NCBI GenBank assembly: GCA_029204225.1
Contig: CM055094.1
Coordinates: 27,390,107 to 27,454,106 of the forward strand
DNA length: 64,000 nt
Reading direction: 5' to 3'
Origin: Diphasiastrum complanatum
Taxonomy: Eukaryota; Streptophyta; Lycopodiopsida; Lycopodiales; Lycopodiaceae
Shown here: positions 34,896-44,919 of the stretch, in pieces
How positions within the stretch are numbered: position 1 is the stretch's first letter
Layout: each line of letters begins with the position of its first letter
Made by a program: the position numbers and the translations under genes
The notes under the pieces: model-generated
Database searches by the model: none
Seen by the model: the letters and a program-made list of their open reading frames with translations, nothing else
What the model was told of the DNA's origin: nothing

Positions 34896-36460
34896 CTTTG
34901 TACTCGGCCTCACAAGATGATAGAGATATGGTATCTTGCTTCTTTGAAAGCCAAGACACAAGATTGCCTCCAAGAAAGATAGTATATGCATTAATGGACT
35001 TTCGATCCATTTTATCACGTGCAAAATCGGAATCTGCATAGCCAACAGTGGTTAGATCTTCATTCTTGTATAATAAACCATAATCTTGAGTAGAAGATAC
35101 ATATCTTAGAGCTCTCTTGGCCATCTTCCAATGTTGGATCTTGGGATCTTGCATTAATTGACTCAATTTGTGCACACAATAGCTCAAATTGAGTCTACTG
35201 ATAGTAAGCCAAATTAAAGAGCCTAGAAGACTCCTATAAAGTGTGATGTCCTCATAGAATCTTTCATCACCTTTAATAGGGTCTTTTACATGTTGCTCCA
35301 TGGGAGTATCTATGCCTTTACAACTTTGCATATTGAATTTTCTCAACATAGAAAAGACATATCTAGATTGACAAATAAAAGCATACTCTTCATAAAAATC
35401 AATCTCAAGGCCCAAAATGTAATGGATCTCTCCTAGATCTTGCATTTTAAATTCTTTTCCTAATGCATTTTTGGTTTCTTGAACTGGCATCAAACAACTT
35501 CCACTAAAAATAATGTCATCTACATAGATTAGAAGAATGACAATATTACTACCATCAAATTTTAAGTACATAGATGGATCATTGTCACTAAGCACAAATC
35601 CTAATGAAAGTAGAAAGTTGTTGAGTCTTGAATACCATGATCTAGGTGCTTGCTTTAAGCCATAAAGACTTCTAAATAGAAAACACACCTTAGATTTATC
35701 CTTGATAAATCCTTGAGGTTGTTCCATGTATATGTTCTCCTCAAGATAGCCATTCAAAAAAGTGTTGGAGACATCAAGTTGAAACACTTTCCACTTAAAA
35801 AATAAGGCAAGAGATATTATGATTCTTATTGTCACCATCTTTGCTATAGGAGCAAAGGTTTCTTCATAGTCAAGGCCATATATTTGTGCAAAGTCTTTAG
35901 CACATAATCTTGTCTTGTACTTGTTGATAAAGCCATCATGATTGTACTTGATCTTGAACAACCACTTGCATCCAATGATATGCATGTAAGGTGGTGGATC
36001 CACTAGCTCCCGTGTGTGGTTGGTGACCAAGGCATCATATCAAATCTTCATGGCCTCATACCACTCCTTGGTATTGAGGGCTTCTTGAACATCTTTGGGC
36101 TCCTCATGAGAAACAAAATAAGCATAAGTGAAATCAAGATCCACTTGTTTTCCTTTGTCATCATAAGTGAGCCTCTTGGGCTCAGATCTCTCCCTCATGG
36201 ATCTTCTAGGAGTGAAAATCCGAGGACTTCCATCTTCAAATCTTGACTCCTCCATATGTTGACGGTCTTCAATAACAATAGGTGATAGATTTTGAGGTTG
36301 CTTTATCTCGGCCCCTCCAAGATTGGATTTTTCTTCTTCATGAAAAACTACATCTCTACTATCAATTACTCTAGAGGTAGAGAGCATGTCGATTCGATAG
36401 GCATTAGGGCCCTTTTTGGACTCAAAAAGGGCCTCTTCCTTGCCTAAACAAGTTTTCTAA
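34896..36460 (-). pseudogene. copia reverse transcriptase and partial RNase H (element E)
   Basis: The best-preserved RT in the window (ORF 36030-34891). It reads G-C-K-W-L-F-K-I-K, F-A-P-I-A-K-M-V-T-I-R, Q-L-D-V-S-N-T-F-L-N-G, S-L-Y-G-L-K-Q-A-P-R-S-W-Y and catalytic I-Y-V-D-D-I-I-F. RNase H is present up to L-S-S-C-E-A-E-Y-K, where the B2 LTR interrupts it. The upstream linker is at 36387-36040 and reaches about 36460 (G-P-N-A-Y-R-I-D-M). A TGA-type break separates linker and RT frames. No LTR of its own is identifiable. Confidence 0.9.
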
Positions 36461-36757
36461 TCATAATTAATTTAGTGCTAATAAATCCTACGTGGCACCT
36501 TTACCTTGGGTTACCATACAAGGTGAGCAAGAGTTTTCTCATTTTCATAGACTATTGTAGGTTATTTGCATAGACTATAATAGGCAACTAATAGGTAAGT
36601 TACAAATTACAACTAGAGTAGGGTTAGTATAGGACGACCTTTCATTGTCCTAACTACAATAGGACCCTAGGGATGGAAACTAGTATATGCCTAATAAAGC
36701 TTATATCATGGTTAGTTCACATTGAACTTTGACACCATTTGATTAAGGTATATTGTA
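36461..36757. other. junction and presumed 5' region of cassette X
   Basis: Noncoding sequence between copia E and the first frame of the transposase-like gene. No convincing terminal repeat or promoter was identified. Confidence 0.4.
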
Positions 36758-37153
36758 ATGTTCTACATAGATTCTTTTGGGAAATTCGACATCTTCAAGA
36801 TGACAACCAAGTATCACTTACATGTGAAGTTAGAGAAGGATTATGCGACCACCAAGGCTGCATGGGGTGTTAACGTAAATCCGTATGACATGCATTGTTG
36901 GAGATTAGAAAAAAAAAATATTGACCTATGGGTAAGAGGTGATTTATACCCTCATAATCCACTAGTAGATGCTCCTCCTAAATTTTCTGATGTACATAGT
37001 TTGTTAAGGTTCGTTGGGGATGGTCGGAATGGACTGCTTGGTTGTCAAGCAATGGATTCTCGAAGAATCCAAGCTGAGACATTGGCAAATACAGCAAACA
37101 TTCATATATTGAGTATGAATGACAGTTTAAAGTCATTGCATGGAATAATATGA
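36758..37153 (+). CDS. unrecognised 131-aa frame just upstream of the transposase-like gene
   Basis: Open frame M-F-Y-I-D-S-F-G-K ending S-L-K-S-L-H-G-I-I-stop. It contains W-R-L-E-K-K-N-I-D-L-W-V and D-V-H-S-L-L-R-F-V-G-D-G. It overlaps the next ATG (37150) by four bases in a different frame. It may be the N-terminal part of the same protein separated by a one-base shift, or a separate small gene. No family recognised. Confidence 0.45.
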   Translation: MFYIDSFGKFDIFKMTTKYHLHVKLEKDYATTKAAWGVNVNPYDMHCWRLEKKNIDLWVRGDLYPHNPLVDAPPKFSDVHSLLRFVGDGRNGLLGCQAMDSRRIQAETLANTANIHILSMNDSLKSLHGII

Positions 37154-39468
37154 AATTGGAACAGGAGATAAATGGTTTGAAAATAGAGCTTGCCAGTTCT
37201 GTCACAAAAATTGAAGAATTGCAATCTTCAATCAGTATATTTCAAAGGACAATATATGGCTTACAACGAAAGCGTAGAGTCTTGATGGATCAGCAAGCAG
37301 AAAATGAAAATACTAAGAGACACAAACTAGAAGCTTTGGCACCAGGTGGTGGTGCCAGTAAAAGACGTATGAGGGACACAAAAGAGTTCTTGAAAAAGAC
37401 GGTTGGAAAAGATTTTATTGCCGAAAAATATATGAAACATTTTTTGAAGGGTAAAGATTTGATTAAGATTGTGGAAGATGAAACAAGTGATTCAATTCGC
37501 TTGAGAATTGCAAAAAAACTAGTCGACAGGTTCAAGCCAAATCCAAATGTTAAAGAGATGGTGTACGCATGTGACCAAGGAGGTGTGAGTCACAAGGGGT
37601 ATAGAGCTTTGAAGAAGTATATGAAACGCCCTGACAAAAATGGGTTAAAATGCCATCAAATAATACCTACTTATAAACTTGTTGAATCCGCCAAACGAGA
37701 ATGCAATTCGATTTTGCTCTCTGAATTAGGAGAGTTTCAACATATTGAGGATTCTTTTACAGTAACCAATAAGAAGAAAGGACCTCAGACATGTTTTCAT
37801 TATCATCAAGGCAATAATATATTCTTAGGTCTGGAAAAGGTCCAAGCGATGATGATCCGACATTACGAAGTTAGATCAAATGGTAAGGACATCTATTGTG
37901 GATTTCGGTTTTCAATTGTATGCTTTTCTTCAACTAATATGTTTTCGTAATTAAATTTTCGTTTTACAGATTGCGGAGGTAAAATTATATTTGTTATTAA
38001 ATTGGACGAAGCAGAAATCGTAAAAGGGCATGAACTTGAACGTGTCACAATCACCTTGATGAATCGTGAATTGCAACAGTTTGGTGGAAGTTATTGTAAA
38101 GAATTTAGCATGCAATCCGAAAATCACATATGGAAGATAGCTGCATTTGAAGTTCCTAAGGAGTCTCACGACGTACTGGAGTGGCTATTTGAAAATGTAG
38201 TATATCTAAGATAATACATGCACAAAATGAAGGCAAATTGCTCAATGTTCAAGCAGAAAGCTTTGCTGTAGAATGGCACCTAGCTGCTGATTTAAAGACT
38301 TTGAAATGCATGTACGGTTGTGGTCTTGGTGCAAATGCAAAGAAATTTTGTATATATTGTATGTTTGAATCTGGGCGGAACAAAAGTATTTTGGATTGCA
38401 ACCAACGTCTTGCACCAAATAGGCACAATCTAGACAAAGCTTGGAGTCCTGTGTTGAACATTCCTCTCGAAAGAGTCCATTTTTGCACAATGCATGGTGA
38501 ATTACGAATACTGGACAAATTATTATTTTTGCATTGTTGTTACGCATGGAACATGCAGCCCAAATCAAGAGCAGATGTTAGCATTAGAAATCTAGAGATA
38601 ATTTTATCCGATATGGGATTGCACGGGGGCCACGTGAGTCTTACCAAAGACGTTGAGATGAGTGGAAAAACGCAAGATGTTCCAGCAAAAGTTTCAATGG
38701 GTGGTGCGAAAGTGAGACACCTACTGTCAAATCATACTGCACGTAAAAGCAGTGTTGAATGGGAGCACTGGAGGAAAATATGTCAATGCACAACAAATAT
38801 TGGCTCAGATCCTCGCATGGCAAGTACACGTGCTAAGGTTTGGCAAGCATTTGATGCCTTGTCACAAACTATCAACAAAAAGATTGTGAGAGATGAAGAT
38901 TTGGATAGATACGCAAGAGAAGTCAAAACATTTACTGAATTGATGATCGATGCATGGGGAGAAACACACATTACTCACTATATGGTATGTTTGTCTCATA
39001 TTTTTTACTTTCGTATTTATGTATTTGTAAAGATTTAAACTAATACAAATTTTCTATGAACATCTTATCTTCTATGCTCATGGACCTTGGTTTATGAAAA
39101 CCTATGGATCATTAGCTATTTGGAATACGCAAGGCATGGAAAAGAGTCATTACAGGGCAAAGGCTGCGTATTTCAAAAATTCACGGCATGGCGGAGGAAA
39201 GGGTCTTAGCAATGCATTGGTTGAGATATTCCAATGGTTTTACAGAGGAGTTTTGGGCCGAGGACACTTTCAAAACACAAGAACTGAAGAGTTGTGTTCA
39301 ATAATCTCCAATTCAAATTCAGTCAGAAAGACAGCATGGCAATCCTCTAATGCTAGAACAAGGCATCAAGAATGGAGGATGTCTAGAGTCCGAGTTGGAA
39401 AGAGATGGATGCCGAATGTTTTGGAAAACAGCGCTAGAGACACTACAAAAACTGATGAGATGGAATAG
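37150..39468 (+). pseudogene. transposase-like gene, three exons, uncharacterised family
   Basis: Exon 1 (37150-37882): coiled coil (residues 1-55), then C-D-Q-G-G-V-S-H-K-G-Y-R-A-L and I-P-T-Y-K-L-V-E-S-A-K-R-E-C-N. Intron 1 (37883-37969, GTAAGG...TTTACAG, phase 1) joins the frame perfectly to V-I-K-L-D-E-A-E. Exon 2 (37970-38984) has one lost base near 38200, then C-M-Y-G-C-G-L-G-A-N-A, C-I-Y-C-M-F-E, L-N-I-P-L-E-R-V-H-F and M-H-G-E-L-R-I. Intron 2 (38985-39060, donor GTATGT, phase 0) ends in AA, not AG. Exon 3 (39061-39468): H-L-I-F-Y-A-H-G, K-T-Y-G-S-L-A, G-M-E-K-S-H. From memory, this motif order recalls uncharacterised transposon-like proteins abundant in cnidarian, mollusc and fish genomes. 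About 715 aa when in frame; this copy is decayed. Confidence 0.6.
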
Positions 39469-39733
39469 GAACAATTTATGTTGAATTGTAATTCAAATAA
39501 TCTTTTGTGATAAATATTACTACCGAATTGGATTGTTGTTATAAATAGAAATTGTTTTATTTGGTTTTATAATAATATCTATTATTGAAAACATGTCCCT
39601 CTATATAAGAATGGGGGTTTTCATTTTGTTGTCACTTCTTGCTTTGTTGAAATTTCTTTCCTCGTAATTTAGCTTGTCTTGTTCAATTAGACTACTAGTT
39701 TGCTAGTCAATTAGTGTTCTTAGTTGCATAACA
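39469..39733. other. intergenic spacer in cassette X
   Basis: 265 bp of AT-rich DNA between the two plus-strand genes, possibly the terminator of one and promoter of the next. ATATAAGAATG at about 39603 could include a weak TATA element. Confidence 0.4.
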
Positions 39734-41019
39734 ATGTCATCCCCTAAAATAGAGTTGGCCAATCCGCTAGCCCCCACAGAGTTTTTAGATCAGTTAGATC
39801 GTATATATTGTATGTTTATCGGTAGAATAGACACGCTTGCCACTCTACGGGCTAATACGGATGCATTCATGTACGTGAGTGAGTATATAGATGAGACTTT
39901 GAAGCCTTATGCCATACAAATTCCTAGCTCAACTATCATGTGGATTCCATATAACTTGCTTAGTTATATATGGAAAGGAGATAGACCCTTTATCGCTCGT
40001 CTCAACAAATTTATTAGTCACTTGGGTAATGATCATTACTTGGAGCTGACCAAGGATCAGCTGAAAACTTTTGATCTTGAAAGTGTAGGAAAGAAGTTTT
40101 TATCCGGTGAGATTACTGTTATTTTTTTGCTTAATGAGTTTCCAACGATTGTGGCCAGCAACAAACACAATCCTAGTGAGCAGGTGAACGAGATGAACGA
40201 CCCGGGTGAAGAGGAAGATTTATCTGCAGAGCACGAAGTAGTCTTGGCTGCGCAAGAGGCAACAGGTGCATCCACGTCAGCGGAGCCAGAAGATATAGAT
40301 GAGTCCGATGATGTCGTGCCTCGAATCCATGGTCTTGCTCCAGTCATCATTGATGGGCAGGAGTATGTGTTCATGCATGACTTGCAACATATTCTCGGCT
40401 TGCGAGAAGATGAGATGCTGGCAGCATTGGTAAATTTGCAGAATGGCAGTTCCACTTTCGACCACACCCAGCCCGACGACACGTATGAGAAGTTGATCGG
40501 GCATGACACGGACACCACCGAGCAAGCACTGGCAAGAGTGCTTTGCCAATTGACAACGCTTCAACCACCACCAGTTCAAACGAGGCCATTCGAGGTACTC
40601 GAAGGGAAAACTGCTGACGTGAAGTACAAAGGCAAAGGGATTGACCTTGCGCAAATCGAAGACATTGATGAAGACACCGAGGCAAGTCTGACCCAACAAT
40701 TCAACTTGCGTGTGTTTGTTATGTTTGTTTGTCTTCATTATACTCATTCTGCAATCATTTGAACCAAATGTAGGATGTAGTGGAGCTTGATGCATTTGCA
40801 ATGCGAAGGGGTGGCGCTCGGGAGAAAGTTGAAGCAGGAACTCTCGACAGGTCTATGGCCCACTACATTGGGAACTTGCCCAACAACTTTATTTTTTGCT
40901 TCAGCAACAAGTACAGCCCAAATGGACAGACAGAGCTTCTTAAATGCAGAGCACTCTCCAAGCATATTAGTGAGCTAGACTTGTCACCGTCAGCGCCAAA
41001 GGCTTACTATGTCTTCTGA
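39734..41019 (+). CDS. unrecognised two-exon gene of cassette X (397 aa)
   Basis: Exon 1 (39734-40681) opens M-S-S-P-K-I-E-L-A-N-P-L. It has I-W-K-G-D-R-P-F-I-A-R-L-N-K-F, then a long acidic region (E-E-E-D-L-S-A-E-H-E, D-I-D-E-S-D-D-V-V), then F-M-H-D-L-Q-H-I-L-G-L. Intron 40682-40773 begins GAG|GCAAGT and ends AATGTAG|GAT: a GC-AG intron, phase 0. The spliced frame continues D-V-V-E-L-D-A-F and G-N-L-P-N-N-F-I-F-C-F-S-N to a TGA at 41017-41019. Coding-like sequence continues in frame after the TGA (L-C-P-G-F-E-T-R, then L-I-G-P-Y-E-D-E-G), so that stop may be premature. No domain is recognised. The acidic profile would suit a nuclear or chromatin-associated protein, but that is a guess. Confidence 0.5.
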
Positions 41020-41324
41020 AAAGCCGTTTTGAATGATTTATGCCCTGGATTCGAGACCCGGATCATTCTCTCGGGTTTAATTGGCCCTTATGAGGATGAG
41101 GGAGATGCTCCTAGCATTAGAAATGTTAAAACCAGTACTGTCATCAGAGAAGCAATCAGAGAAGCTGAAGTCCTCTCTGAAGGAAATGGATCAAATGTGA
41201 ATAAAGATTTTGTCATTTTTTTCTTGACTCTCCTAATTCTCTGTTGTCATTATATGATGTGCTTATTCATTGAATTTAGAATTTAATTTTTTTTTATGAT
41301 AAAGATTTCTCCTTCTTTTTTTAT

Positions 41325-41415
41325 GTGGCGTGAAAATCACGCCAGGGCGCGACCAGGGCCCGTTTGACCTGGTCAAACGTCCCCTGGTCGCACCTTGGCG
41401 TGATTTTCATGCCAC
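41325..41415. repeat. 91-bp near-perfect palindrome, GC-rich
   Basis: Arms 41325-41369 and 41371-41415 pair at 40 of 45 positions about a single central T (41370). Each arm contains a smaller palindrome GGCGTGAAAATCACGCC (or its variant) and a GCGACCAGGG block. The surroundings are AT-rich. It lies between the convergent plus-strand gene and minus-strand H3-like frame. It could be a foldback element, a bidirectional terminator, a protein-binding site or a terminal structure. Confidence 0.92.
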
Positions 41416-41477
41416 GAAATGGAAACCTGTCTTAGCTAGAACATGGTTAAAGAAACTACCATTCCCATAGTACTAAA

Positions 41478-41610
41478 AATTTTAAATCACTGCATTCACA
41501 TAGATGATACTAAAATTTTCAAATGACTGCATTCACATAAACAATACTGAAATCAGATATCAAACTCAATCACAACAATTTGCATTCACATAACGTGAAA
41601 TTTTGCAAGA
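41478..41610. repeat. short direct repeats (CTGCATTCACATA units)
   Basis: ACTGCATTCACATA followed by ATACTRAAAT-type sequence occurs at about 41490 and 41526, with a third shorter unit (TTGCATTCACATA) at about 41580. This is just downstream of the H3-like frame's stop. Confidence 0.6.
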
Positions 41611-41664
41611 TACTTGACACCAAATCTTCAGTATGTTATAAATAAAATCATGTACATGATATTT

Positions 41665-42239
41665 TTAATTGCGCTCTCTCCTTAGCCTTCTAGCTAGGTG
41701 GAGATCCTTCGGGGGTATTGTGACTCTCTTCCCGTGCACTGCACACAAAAATGAGTCCTCAAAGAGCTGCGTTAGGTACATTTTCGTAGACTCTTGTATT
41801 GCGGACACCGCATCTGCCGTAACTTTGTTCCCCAAGGAAAATTCATCGACTATTTCTTTTACAAGCCTCACAAAAGAGGCCCTAGGGATCAAAAATTTTA
41901 TGGACTTCTACTAGCTCCGTATATTCTTGAGCCACTTTGCGATCATGCGCTTTCTACGCGGTCAAGGAGGTGGTGGCTGCATCCTGCGAAGCTCCTTTCT
42001 AGCCCATGGTGCTGCACGAGGGGTCGGCCTACCCCTGCCACGCTCTACGGTCCTACTTGGGCCAACTGTGGCAGAACTTGGAGACGGTGGAGGTGGTGGA
42101 GGTGGAGGTGGAGGTGGTGGTGGAGGTGGTGATGGTGGAGGTGGTGGTGGAGGCGGTGGAGGCTGTGGGGGCAGAGGTGGTGGAGGTGGAGGCGGTGGAG
42201 GCGATGTTGGCGGTGTGGGCAGTGGTGATGACTGTTGAG
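41665..42239 (-). pseudogene. divergent histone H3-like protein with long proline-rich tail
   Basis: The last 98 codons (41961-41668) follow the H3 fold from alphaN to the C-terminus: K-S-I-K-F-L-I-P-R-A-S-F, R-L-V-K-E-I-V-D-E-F-S, A-D-A-V-S-A-I-Q-E, L-F-E-D-S-F-L-C-A-V-H, K-R-V-T-I-P-P-K-D-L-H, L-A-R-R-L-R-R-E-R-N. In the same frame upstream are G-R-G-R-P-T-P-R-A-A-P and about 50 codons of mostly proline. Loop 1 has the ordinary H3 length, but E-F-S and A-D-A-V recall centromeric H3. In-frame stops: TGA 41964-41962 and two TAGs 41913-41908, the latter standing where H3 has Tyr-Gln. A normal histone would package DNA. This copy cannot make a full protein. Confidence 0.8.
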
Positions 42240-42665
42240 CTACAGGGTTCCGTCGCTTTGATGTAGAGCCTGCCTTGAGAGGATTCTTTCTTTTTCGCTC
42301 ATGTGCTCCTCTCTCTGACCATCCACCGGGCCGTGACTTGGATGTGACACGGTGGGTGTGGTGTCTCCCGATATGCCTAAATTTGATGTGTCCATGCCCA
42401 TTGCTGGTGGAAATGGGTCAAAGAAAGAATCATTCAGAACCGGCAACTCACCCGATGCCGCAAGCTCCTCATCTAGGAACTTCATTGTTTCCTCCCGCCC
42501 AGTTGCCATCGGGGAAGGGCTTTTTTCTCGTGGTGGTTGTTGCTGCTACTGGTCCTCCTGCTACTGCTGGTCTTCTTGTTGTTGCTGCTAAGTCTGGTCC
42601 TCCTGTGCAGCTACTGTATGGGCCATGTCCTCCTCAGCTTCACGCTGAGTGGCTGGATCTTCCTG
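42240..42665 (-). pseudogene. Gln-rich/acidic and basic segment upstream of the H3-like frame
   Basis: On the minus strand, 42665-42540 encodes an acidic then Gln-rich run containing three in-frame TAG codons (42590, 42563, 42548), each in a CAG/CAA context. It continues M-A-T-G-R-E-E-T-M-K-F-L-D and F-F-D-P-F-P-P-A-M-G. After a frame change near 42290 comes a basic K-R-K-N-P-L-K-A-G-S and S-K-R-R-N-P-V-A-Q-Q, which leads in frame into the proline-rich tail. It probably belongs to the same former protein as the H3 fold. Composition is all that can be seen; no domain is assigned. Confidence 0.5.
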
Positions 42666-42670
42666 AGGCG

Positions 42671-42966
42671 CTATAGGGCTGCCACATCCAATAAAATATC
42701 TCGACGCATGTATACGTGTTGCACATTTGCAAGGTATTCACCATTTTGGTCGATCTTGAATTCGTGGATCCTTCCTTTCCAGTGGTAGTCTTGGTTGTTT
42801 CGCTTCCTCTTTGCAACCTTGTGAGTGCCTTTGTCCGATGGTTGCATGTAAACCCAGTCAGAAGTTGAAAATTTATGGGGCACCCAATGCTCATTGGAAT
42901 CTTTGATGTGTGCAACAATGGAAGCTAGTTGATTCTTGGGCTTCCTTGATTGAGTAGAGGCCGTAA
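42671..42966 (-). pseudogene. BAH-like domain fragment
   Basis: A frame ending at 42671 contains F-S-T-S-D-W-V-Y-M-Q-P-S-D, a basic stretch K-V-A-K-R-K-R-N-N, then W-K-G-R-I-H-E-F-K-I-D and V-Q-H-V-Y-M-R-R-D-I-L. The spacing (an opening D-W-V-Y strand, a G-R-I strand, then V-x-x-V-Y-x-R-R-D) resembles a BAH domain, a chromatin-reading module. Upstream the frame runs through an AG microsatellite that is surely untranslated. Its relation to the H3-like frame (same strand, 5' side) is unproven. Confidence 0.4.
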
Positions 42967-43062
42967 TGGATGATGTAATGATAATGTAGGATATGCGAAA
43001 TAGTGTGTAGATCTTCAAATAAGGTGAACCAAAATAAAAAAAATAGAATATTTGTGGAGTAT

Positions 43063-43164
<102 letters not shown>

Positions 43165-43225
43165 CGTTTAGAGAGAGACTACAAAATGAGAGAGAGATGA
43201 GAGATACAAGCTTGTGAACATTCAA

Positions 43226-43464
43226 AATTTGAAATAAGGACTAGGCTCACTTAGGATAAGGCTGCTAGTAGATAAACAGACTAGTTGATGTTAACTTGTA
43301 GGCATATTGCTTTATCTAGGGTTAATGTTAGAGGTGTACTTTGTGGGCCCACACTTGATTTAATCTGCACCATTGAATTTGCCATGTCATATGGACCATT
43401 CCCTCTCCGTTGTCAATATTTTATTGGGACATGTGTCGTCATTAACACTAAAATGGTTTCAAAG
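43226..43464. other. unassigned junction between cassette X and copia
   Basis: No ORF and no LTR recognised. The right edge of cassette X must lie here or slightly left. Confidence 0.4.
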
Positions 43465-44568
43465 GATCAATACTTTCCTTATTGATCATGGCTACACACC
43501 TAGCTCTTCAGATTCAAACATTTACTTCAAGACAGTGCATTGATCTTTTATCATTACTTTGTATGTGGACGACACATTGCTCTTCAGCAACAATATTGAT
43601 CTGATAAAAGAAGGCAAGTCAATGCTATCTTCTGAATTTGACATGACCGATTTGGGCAAAGCTCATTTCTAACTTGGTATTCAAATCCACAGAGATAGAA
43701 ATCGAAAGTTGATCTACATTACTCAACAGAGATACATCTACAATATGTTAGTCAGATATAATCTGATTAATTGCAAGTTAGGTCTCTCACCAATGGAACC
43801 AGGTCTCAAATTGTCAAAGGTCCAGTGTCCTCAAACAATTCAAGAGAAGCAGCAGATGCGTGAGTATCCTTACCATTCTATTATAGGATCTCTTATGTAT
43901 GCCATGATCTGTACCAATCCAAATATAGCTTTTGCAGTTCGCTCTGCAAGTCAATATATGACCAACCCTGGTGTCACACATTGGAAGGCTCTTACCAGAG
44001 TCATGAGATATCTTCGAGCTACTATGAACTTTTGCATTTGTTATGAAGCAGTTGACAACGACAAACTCAATTTACTCATTGGTTTTACATATGCAAGTTG
44101 GGCAGGAGATGTAGACACTCATAAATCCACTTTCGGATTTACATTCTTTCTCAACAATGGTCCAATTTTCTGGAACAATCGCAAGCAATCTTCGATAGCT
44201 CTATCTTCTACAGAATCAGAGTATATCGAATCCTCACAAGCTACAAAGAAAACAATTTGGTTGAGAAACTTACTTTCAGATATCAGTCTAAATCAATATG
44301 CCTCGACATTATTATTTTGTAATAATCAAAGTGCCATTGCCTTATCAGCCAACCCTACATTTCATTCTAGGAGTAAGCACATTGAATTGAAGTATCACTA
44401 TGTCATAAGCAAAGTTCTCGACAAAGAGGTCTGATTGTAGTATTGTTGAATGCAAGATATAATAGCAGATATTTTTACTAAAGCATTAAGCTTGGATACA
44501 CACAGAAAGTTCTGTGAAGAACTAAGAGTAAAGGTCAAGGCATTCAAGGATTCAGATTAAGGGAGAGT
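43465..44568 (+). pseudogene. copia RT C-terminus and RNase H, probably family C
   Basis: Begins inside RT (H-G-Y-T-P-S-S-S-D-S-N-I-Y-F) and keeps L-Y-V-D-D-T-L-L-F-S with a stop after G-K-A-H-F at 43671. The main frame 43709-44434 holds Y-H-S-I-I-G-S-L-M-Y-A, A-L-S-S-T-E-S-E-Y, F-C-N-N-Q-S-A-I-A and H-I-E-L-K-Y-H-Y-V. The tail A-D-I-F-T-K-A-L-S continues with two stops. It ends in GGGAGAG just before a family C LTR start. The first part of RT and all upstream pol are missing. Confidence 0.88.
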
Positions 44569-44622
44569 GTTGGATTATTCTCCTGCCTACTAATCGACTA
44601 ATCAGTTTTTAATCTTCATCCT
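44569..44622 (+). mobile_element. start of a copia family C LTR (3' LTR, truncated)
   Basis: TGTTGGATTATTCTCC matches the starts of the other family C LTRs. After 54 bp the sequence changes to a different LTR at 44623. Confidence 0.85.
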
Positions 44623-44895
44623 GTGCATATCTGCAAAATAGGACCAAGAATGGATCCTACACTGATCCACAAGAGGGATTGAATGTTAGATACAATTGAT
44701 CTATCAATCTACACAGGATTTAGATCAATCTAGATCAATTCTAGGCATGAAAATCTAACAAGAACAATCATTAATGAAGGATACATTTCTTGGAGCTCAA
44801 GGTACTGATCATGCATCAGATCTCACACGTGTGAGAATGCTTTGTCATATAGTAAATCATCATGCAAAATTGACACTTCAATCAAACTTTCTATT
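44623..44895 (-). mobile_element. LTR fragment related to family A
   Basis: TGTGCATATCTGCAAAATAGGACC followed by AATGGATC, CACAAGAGGGATTG and CACACGTGTGAG aligns with the minus-oriented family A LTR end at 2355-2570. The similarity fades after about 44895, shortly before a run of 16 T at 44904-44919. It appears inserted in the family C LTR, but the other half of that LTR is not recognised downstream. Confidence 0.7.
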
Positions 44896-44919
44896 TTGAG
44901 CACTTTTTTTTTTTTTTTT

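Noticed and set aside
40057-40801. Minus-strand ORFs of 104-174 aa opposite gene 2 of cassette X
   Set aside because: Mirror frames of a longer plus-strand ORF with a good splice junction and no recognisable domain of their own.
41927-42266. Glycine-rich and Val/Glu-rich plus-strand frames
   Set aside because: Antisense of the proline-rich tail of the H3-like frame, which continues into recognisable histone sequence on the minus strand.
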